From Centrapalus pauciflorus (taxonomy: Eukaryota > Streptophyta > Magnoliopsida > Asterales > Asteraceae): a stretch of 64,000 nt of DNA. Positions 59,331 through 64,000 of the stretch are shown piece by piece (position 1 is the stretch's first letter; each line of letters opens with the position of its first letter). The translations under genes and the position numbers were made by a program. The DNA lies in the NCBI GenBank assembly GCA_020465985.1, contig JAANYP010001168.1, positions 62,001-126,000 of the forward strand, given 5' to 3'. Under the pieces are notes generated by a model. It had not been told where the DNA came from. It searched no databases and worked only from the letters and a program-made list of their open reading frames with translations.

Positions 59331-60884
59331 TTACACAATGACAACAAAATCATCTTCTTTGTTGTCACCATCTTCAATCACTTCACTTGCCATCTTCAAA
59401 ACCACATTAATTGTTTCATCCTCTTTGTTGCTTGTTCCTTCACCCACCATCTTCTTATCCTTTGTGTTCACATCATCAACTTTGCATCCTCGTGCTATAC
59501 ATCCCTCAAATCTTGCTTCATCTTGGCCAACTACTCTCTTAGTTGTGCCCATGACATTCAACTCTCTTGAATGTTTCCAATGCCTTTTCTCGGCTTTCTT
59601 GATGAATTTGTAATACTCTTGAGGGTGTACTAGGCATGCAACATAGATCTCCTTCAAACCATTTTGGAAATCAATTCGAAAGCCTAAACCGTTGGCTATT
59701 CCACCCCATTTATCTTTTGATGTAACACACTCCAAGCCTCCATTGCTTTCAACAATCTTGTAAAGATCAAACAAACATATTTTTGCTCCAAATAACTTAA
59801 ATGGCAATTTCAATTTTGATTTGGTAACATTCTCATGATACCAAATTAAAGCTCTTTCAAATGCTCTTTTATAAACATCCTTGTGTGCCATGACAAAATG
59901 ATTGTTGTTTATCAAATCCAAAAATTTGATAAATTCTTCAATACTATCAATCTTTAAAGATACTACTTCCCAATCATCTTCTTGATTTTCTTGTGACTTG
60001 ACAACATCAATGGATTTGTCAATGTCCTCAAAATACTTTTCAAGATATTCATCTTGTCTTTTGAAACCATTTTCATTATCAAAACTCTTCACTTCATTTT
60101 CAGGATCAAACACATGTGACACCTTACATGTTAAACCTTCAAAATCAACTTCAAAACCTTGCATGATCAATTGTTTCATGCTAAGCAAGTTGATGTTAAT
60201 TTCAGGAACATATGCTACATACGGTATTGCGTATTCATTGTGGGTTGTTATCAATTTTATAACCCCAATACCATGTGTAAACAATACATTTGATTCATGT
60301 TCCTGAGTGTCAACGATAAAACAACTTTTCAATTTGTTAATCAAATCCTTATTTGGTGTCATGTGTTTAGAGATCTTGGTGTTTACATACCAATAATTGT
60401 TCCAACTGTTGTTGTCCGTTCCTTGTACAAGGTATTCACCATCAAAGCATATCCTTTCCTTGTATTTTTGCACATACGGTTTCAGGGGCTCTATCTTCTG
60501 ATTTGGAGAGGAAGGAGTATATTCTTCCTCTTCTGATTTGTTTACCGATTCTGCAACATTTGGTTCAAGAATTTTTCCTTTTCCTTTCGTTGATGAATTT
60601 GCTGTGCAGTCCCATGCAAAATGTCCTCTTATCCGACATTTGTAACACCTTGAGCGCCTTTCTTTTCTCTTCATTTCATCAAGCAATCGGTCTTCTTCCC
60701 AGCGCTGCATGTGCAGCCTCTTCTCCCTCATTCTGCGTATCTTCTCCTTCATCCATGATCCACTATCAGCGTTTCCACTTAGTCCCAATCGAAGCCTGCT
60801 TTGATACCAATTGTTAGGATGTGGATCACGGGTGAATGGCATACTATAACCACTGAAACTTGATGCCCTTAATTGTCTAGACAT
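59331..60884 (-). CDS. Zinc-knuckle / copia protease-like / ARID fusion protein, copy 1 (intact)
   Basis: 517 residues, ATG at 60884, TAA at 59331-59333. Residues 1-24 are encoded by the LTR and about 25-30 by the PBS. Residues 45-78 are a highly charged Arg/Glu/Lys helix, and CYKCRIRGHFAWDC (80-93) is a CCHC knuckle. Residues about 160-260 follow the copia protease block: WYVNTKISKHMTPN replaces WHLDSGCSRHMTGN, then the YVPEININLLSMKQL element, so the catalytic Asp-Ser-Gly is lost. Residues about 335-430 match an ARID/BRIGHT domain (LFDLYKIVESNGGLECVTSK, DKWGGIANGLG, YKF). The C-terminus is acidic. ARID domains bind DNA, often AT-rich. The knuckle may bind RNA or DNA, and the protease-like part is predicted inactive. 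Expression from the LTR is inferred. Confidence 0.82.
   Translation of the reverse strand: MSRQLRASSFSGYSMPFTRDPHPNNWYQSRLRLGLSGNADSGSWMKEKIRRMREKRLHMQRWEEDRLLDEMKRKERRSRCYKCRIRGHFAWDCTANSSTKGKGKILEPNVAESVNKSEEEEYTPSSPNQKIEPLKPYVQKYKERICFDGEYLVQGTDNNSWNNYWYVNTKISKHMTPNKDLINKLKSCFIVDTQEHESNVLFTHGIGVIKLITTHNEYAIPYVAYVPEININLLSMKQLIMQGFEVDFEGLTCKVSHVFDPENEVKSFDNENGFKRQDEYLEKYFEDIDKSIDVVKSQENQEDDWEVVSLKIDSIEEFIKFLDLINNNHFVMAHKDVYKRAFERALIWYHENVTKSKLKLPFKLFGAKICLFDLYKIVESNGGLECVTSKDKWGGIANGLGFRIDFQNGLKEIYVACLVHPQEYYKFIKKAEKRHWKHSRELNVMGTTKRVVGQDEARFEGCIARGCKVDDVNTKDKKMVGEGTSNKEDETINVVLKMASEVIEDGDNKEDDFVVIV
60798..60809 (-). promoter_or_regulatory. PBS of copy 1, inside the open reading frame
   Basis: On the minus strand TGGTATCAAAGC begins two bases after the LTR 2 end TAACA. 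One mismatch to the usual TGGTATCAGAGC. It is translated as part of NWYQSR in the ORF. Confidence 0.75.
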
Positions 60885-61236
60885 TCTTTCTTTTGTGCAG
60901 AAAGTTATCGAAATTCTGTGTGTGCAATGTGTGTCCGAGAAGAAGAAAAAACAGAGGGAATAAAAACACAGAATATATAACTAACTTTTAATATATTAAT
61001 CACACACTTGTTAATTACATAAGCATTCCTCCCTTATATAGAGAGTGAACCGGTGCAATGAACCAATGCAATGGTTCATTTTGGTGGTTAATTTTGGAGG
61101 GAAATTAACTACCTTTAACTACTTTGTTCTATCCGGTTAATATATATACAAGTACCGGATCATTACATAATTAAAGTACATATACTAAAACAAATATATC
61201 CTAAAGTTTAATAACACTTAAAATGTATTTCCAACA
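60812..61236 (-). repeat. LTR 2 of the ARID-bearing element
   Basis: It serves as 5' LTR of copy 1 and 3' LTR of copy 2. TATA-like CTATATAAGG is at about 61032-61041, roughly 150 bases upstream of the ATG at 60884. PPT of copy 2 at 61237-61250. Confidence 0.88.
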
Positions 61237-61287
61237 TTCACCCCCTTAAGTGTTATAAACTTTATATGCACCTTCTATCTTTGAGCT

Positions 61288-62840
61288 TTACACAACGACA
61301 ACAAAATCATCTTCGTTGTTGTCACCATCTTCAATCACTTCACTTGCCATCTTCAAAACCACATTAATTGTTTCATCCTCTTTGTTGCTTGTTCCTTCCC
61401 CCACAATCTTTCATCCTTTGTGTTCACATCATCAACTTTGCATCCTCGTGCTATACATCCCTCAAATCTTGCTTCATCTTGGCCAACTACTCTCTTAGTT
61501 GTGCCCATGACATTCAACTCTCTTGAATGTTCCCAATGCCTTTTCTCGGCTTTCTTGATGAATTTGTAATACTCTTGAGGGTGTACTAGGCATGCAACAT
61601 AGATCTCCTTCAAACCATTTTGGAAATCAATTGGAAAGCCTAAACCGTTGGCTATTCCACCCCATTTATCTTTTGATGTAACACACTCAAAGCCTCCATT
61701 GCTTTCAACAATCTTGTAAAGATCAAACAAACATACTTTTGATCCAAATAACTTAAATGGCAATTCCAATTTTGATTTGGTAACATTCTCAGGATACCAA
61801 ATTAAAGCTCTTTCAAATGCTCTTTTAAAAACATCCTTGTGTGCCATGACAAAATGATTGTTGTTTATCAAATCCAAAAATTTGATAAATTCTTCAATAC
61901 TATCAATCTTTAAAGATACTACTTCCCAATCATCTTCTTGATTTTCTTGTGACTTGACAACATCAATGGATTTGTCAATGTCCTCAAAATACTTTTCAAG
62001 ATATTCATCTTGTCTTTTAAAACCATTTTCATCAACAAAACTCTTCACTTCATTTTCAGGATCAAACACATGTGACACCTTACATGTTAAACCTTCAAAA
62101 TCAACTTCAAAACCTTGCATGATCAATTGTTTCATGCTAAGCAAGTTGATGTTAATTTCAGGAACATATGCTACATATGGTATTGCGTATTCATTGTGAG
62201 TTGTTATCAATTTTATAACCCCAATTCCATGTGTAAACAATACATTTGATTCATGTTCCTGAGTGTCAACGATAAAACAACTTTTCAATTTGTTAATCAA
62301 ATCCTTATTTGGTGTCATGTGTTTAGAGATCTTGGTGTTTACATACCAATAATTGTTCCAACTGTTGTTGTCCGTTCCTTGTACAAGGTATTCACCATCA
62401 AAGCATATCCTTTCCTTGTATTTTTGCACATACGGTTTCAGGGGCTCTATCTTCTGATTTGGAGAGGAAGGAGTATATTCTTCCTCTTCTGATTTGTTCA
62501 CCGATTCTGCAACATTTGGTTCAAGAATTTTTCCTTTTCCTTTCGTTGATGAATTTGCTGTGCAGTCCTATGCAAAATGTCCTCTTATCCGACATTTGTA
62601 ACACCTTGAGCGTCTTTCTTTTCTCTTCATTTCATCAAGCAATCGGTCTTCTTCCCAGTGCTGCATGTGCAGCCTCTTCTCCCTCATTCTGCGCATCTTC
62701 TCCTTCATCCATGATCCACTATCAGCGTTTCCACTTAGTCCCAATCGAAGCCTGCTTTGATACCAATTGTTAGGATGTGGATCACGGGTGAATGGCATCC
62801 TATAACCACTGAAACTTGATGCCCTTAATTTCCTAGACAT
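61288..62840 (-). pseudogene. Zinc-knuckle / protease-like / ARID fusion, copy 2 (one nonsense, one frameshift)
   Basis: Same architecture and start (ATG at 62840 inside LTR 3). A TGG-to-TAG change at 62568-62570 falls within the zinc knuckle (after RIRGHFA) and would truncate the protein at 90 residues. Downstream the frame is open again from there to about 61410, where one base is missing relative to copies 1 and 3, so the last ~40 residues are replaced and the frame ends at 61353. The protease-like and ARID blocks are otherwise nearly identical to copy 1. It has FVDENGF where copy 1 has FDNENGF. A TTG/GTG start at 62501 is not supported as natural. Confidence 0.85.
62754..62765 (-). promoter_or_regulatory. 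PBS of copy 2
   Basis: Identical to the copy 1 PBS and equally inside the reading frame, two bases after the LTR 3 end. Confidence 0.75.
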
Positions 62841-63188
62841 TCTTTCTTTTGTGCAGAAAGTTATCGAAATTCTGTGTGTGCAGTGTGTATCCGAGAAGAA
62901 GAAAAAACAGAGGGAATAAAAACACAGAATATATAACTAACTTTTAATATATTAATCACACACTTGTTACATAAGCATTCCTCCCTTATATAGAGAGTGA
63001 ACCGGTGCAATGAACCAATGCAATGGTTCATTTTGGTGGTTAATTTTGGAGGGAAATTAACTACCTTTAACTACTTTGTTCTATCCGGTTAATATATATA
63101 CAAGTACTGGATCATTACATAATTAAAATACATATACTAAAACATATATATCCTAAAGTTTAATAACACTTAAAATGTATTTCCAACA
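62768..63188 (-). repeat. LTR 3 of the ARID-bearing element
   Basis: 421 bases, a few short indels relative to LTR 2 (for example in the ACTTGTTACATAAG stretch). 5' LTR of copy 2 and 3' LTR of copy 3; the PPT of copy 3 follows at 63189-63202 (AAGAGGGTGAA on the minus strand). Confidence 0.88.
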
Positions 63189-63239
63189 TTCACCCTCTTA
63201 AGTGTTATAAACTTTATATGCACCTTCTATCTTTGAGCT

Positions 63240-64000
63240 TTACACAACGACAACAAAATCATCTTCGTTGTTGTCACCATCTTCAATCACTTCACTTGTC
63301 ATCTTCAAAACCACATTAATTGTTTCATCCTCTTTTTTGCTTGTTCCTTCACCCACCATCTTCTTATCCTTTGTGTTCACATCATCAACTTTGCATCCTC
63401 GTGCTATACATCCCTCAAATCTTGCTTCATCTTGGCCAACTACTCTCTTAGTTGTGCCCATGACATTCAACTCTCTTGAATGTTCCCAATGCCTTTTCTC
63501 GGCTTTCTTGATGAATTTGTAATACTCTTGAGGGTGTACTAGGCATGCAACATAGATCTCCTTCAAACCATTTTGGAAATCAATTGGAAAGCCTAAACCG
63601 TTGGCTATTCCACCCCATTTATCTTTTGATGTAACACACTCAAAGCCTCCATTGCTTTCAACAATCTTGTAAAGATCAAACAAACATACTTTTGCTCCAA
63701 ATAACTTAAATGGCAATTCCAATTTTGATTTGGTAACATTCTCATGATACCAAATTAAAGCTCTTTCAAATGCTCTTTTAAAAGCATCCTTGTGTGCCAT
63801 GACAAAATGATTGTTGTTTATCAAATCCAAAAATTTGATAAATTCTTCAATACTATCAATCTTTAAAGATACTACTTCCCAATCATCTTCTTGATTTTCT
63901 TGTGACTTGACAACATCAATGGATTTGTCAATGTCCTCAAAATACTTTTCAAGATATTCATCTTGTCTTTTAAAACCATTTTCATCAACAAAACTCTTCA
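63240..64000 (-). CDS. Zinc-knuckle / protease-like / ARID fusion, copy 3 (C-terminal part, runs off window)
   Basis: About 253 residues are visible, open to the window edge: KSFVDENGFKRQDEYLEKYF, the linker, then the ARID block (LFDLYKIVESNGGFECVTSK, DKWGGIANGLGFPIDF) and the acidic tail ending DNNEDDFVVVV with TAA at 63240-63242. No stop or frameshift is seen. It shares FVDENGF and GLGFPIDF with copy 2 against copy 1, so copies 2 and 3 are the closer pair in this part. Whether its N-terminal half is intact cannot be judged. Confidence 0.78.
   Translation of the reverse strand, partial: KSFVDENGFKRQDEYLEKYFEDIDKSIDVVKSQENQEDDWEVVSLKIDSIEEFIKFLDLINNNHFVMAHKDAFKRAFERALIWYHENVTKSKLELPFKLFGAKVCLFDLYKIVESNGGFECVTSKDKWGGIANGLGFPIDFQNGLKEIYVACLVHPQEYYKFIKKAEKRHWEHSRELNVMGTTKRVVGQDEARFEGCIARGCKVDDVNTKDKKMVGEGTSKKEDETINVVLKMTSEVIEDGDNNEDDFVVVV

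Larger units (their letters stand above)
58853..64000 (-). mobile_element. Tandem array of a short LTR retroelement carrying a CCHC/protease-like/ARID ORF
   Basis: Three LTRs (58853, 60812, 62768) alternate with internal regions at a period of 1959 and 1956 bp; the third internal region leaves the window. Each junction has a PBS-like TTGGTATCAAAGC on one side of the LTR and the PPT-like TTAAGGGGGTGAA (GGGTG in two copies, GAGGG in the third) on the other, in correct minus-strand order. No integrase, RT or RNase H is present, so the element must depend on others. Near-identity of the units indicates recent amplification, most simply by unequal recombination between LTRs. Confidence 0.85.

Overview
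The window is nuclear DNA of a flowering plant. I see no low-copy host gene, rRNA or tRNA gene, or CRISPR array. Nearly everything recognisable is transposable-element DNA: Ty1/copia LTR retrotransposons of the Sirevirus type (long Gag with two zinc knuckles, pol, then a third envelope-like ORF), a LINE fragment, a CACTA DNA transposon, hAT-like MITEs, foldback elements and (TA)n-flanked MITEs. The envelope-like proteins and the ARID-fusion proteins resemble repeat proteins that I recall from Asteraceae genomes. The family assignment is therefore an inference and was not tested.

Layout. 1-8361: Sirevirus A1 (+), left end outside the window, inserted in the env-like ORF of B1. 8362-10840: the 3' part of Sirevirus B1 (+). 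10841-11982: a gag/protease scrap of a second A-type element (A2). 11983-20784: Sirevirus A3 (+), from its 5' LTR into its env-like ORF. 20785-38597: Sirevirus B2 (-) with both LTRs. It is itself split by a + strand copia element (C, about 22005-25497) and a 950-base run of N (25498-26447). 38598-39296: the PPT and 3' LTR of an A-type element. 39297-55242: AT-rich intergenic DNA with hAT-like MITEs, two giant foldbacks (41414-43095 and 45361-48357), four (TA)n-flanked MITEs and a LINE C-terminal fragment (54010-54486, -). 55243-58357: a CACTA element containing a B-type solo LTR with a perfect 5-bp target duplication. 58482-58803: a small copia LTR plus primer-binding site.

58853-64000 is the most interesting part. 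It is a tandem LTR-internal-LTR-internal-LTR-internal array (period about 1957 bp, - strand) of a short retroelement without polymerase. Its only ORF encodes a CCHC zinc knuckle, a copia protease-like fold that has lost its catalytic Asp motif, and an ARID DNA-binding domain. The first copy is intact (517 aa), the second carries a nonsense codon and a frameshift, and the third runs off the window. The ORF starts inside the 5' LTR and is open through the primer-binding site.

How the parts work together: in the Sireviruses, gag, pol and env-like ORFs serve one retrotransposition cycle, but every A and B copy here carries stops or frameshifts, so all are fossils. Two features may matter for expression. 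A branch-point and 3' splice-acceptor pattern lies exactly at the gag stop codon in all four gag/pol junctions. Dense clouds of a TTCGAA-type palindrome fill the non-coding parts of the B family. The lack of target duplications around B2, and the mismatch between the A3 5' LTR and the A-type LTR at 38628, suggest inter-element recombination or an assembly join.
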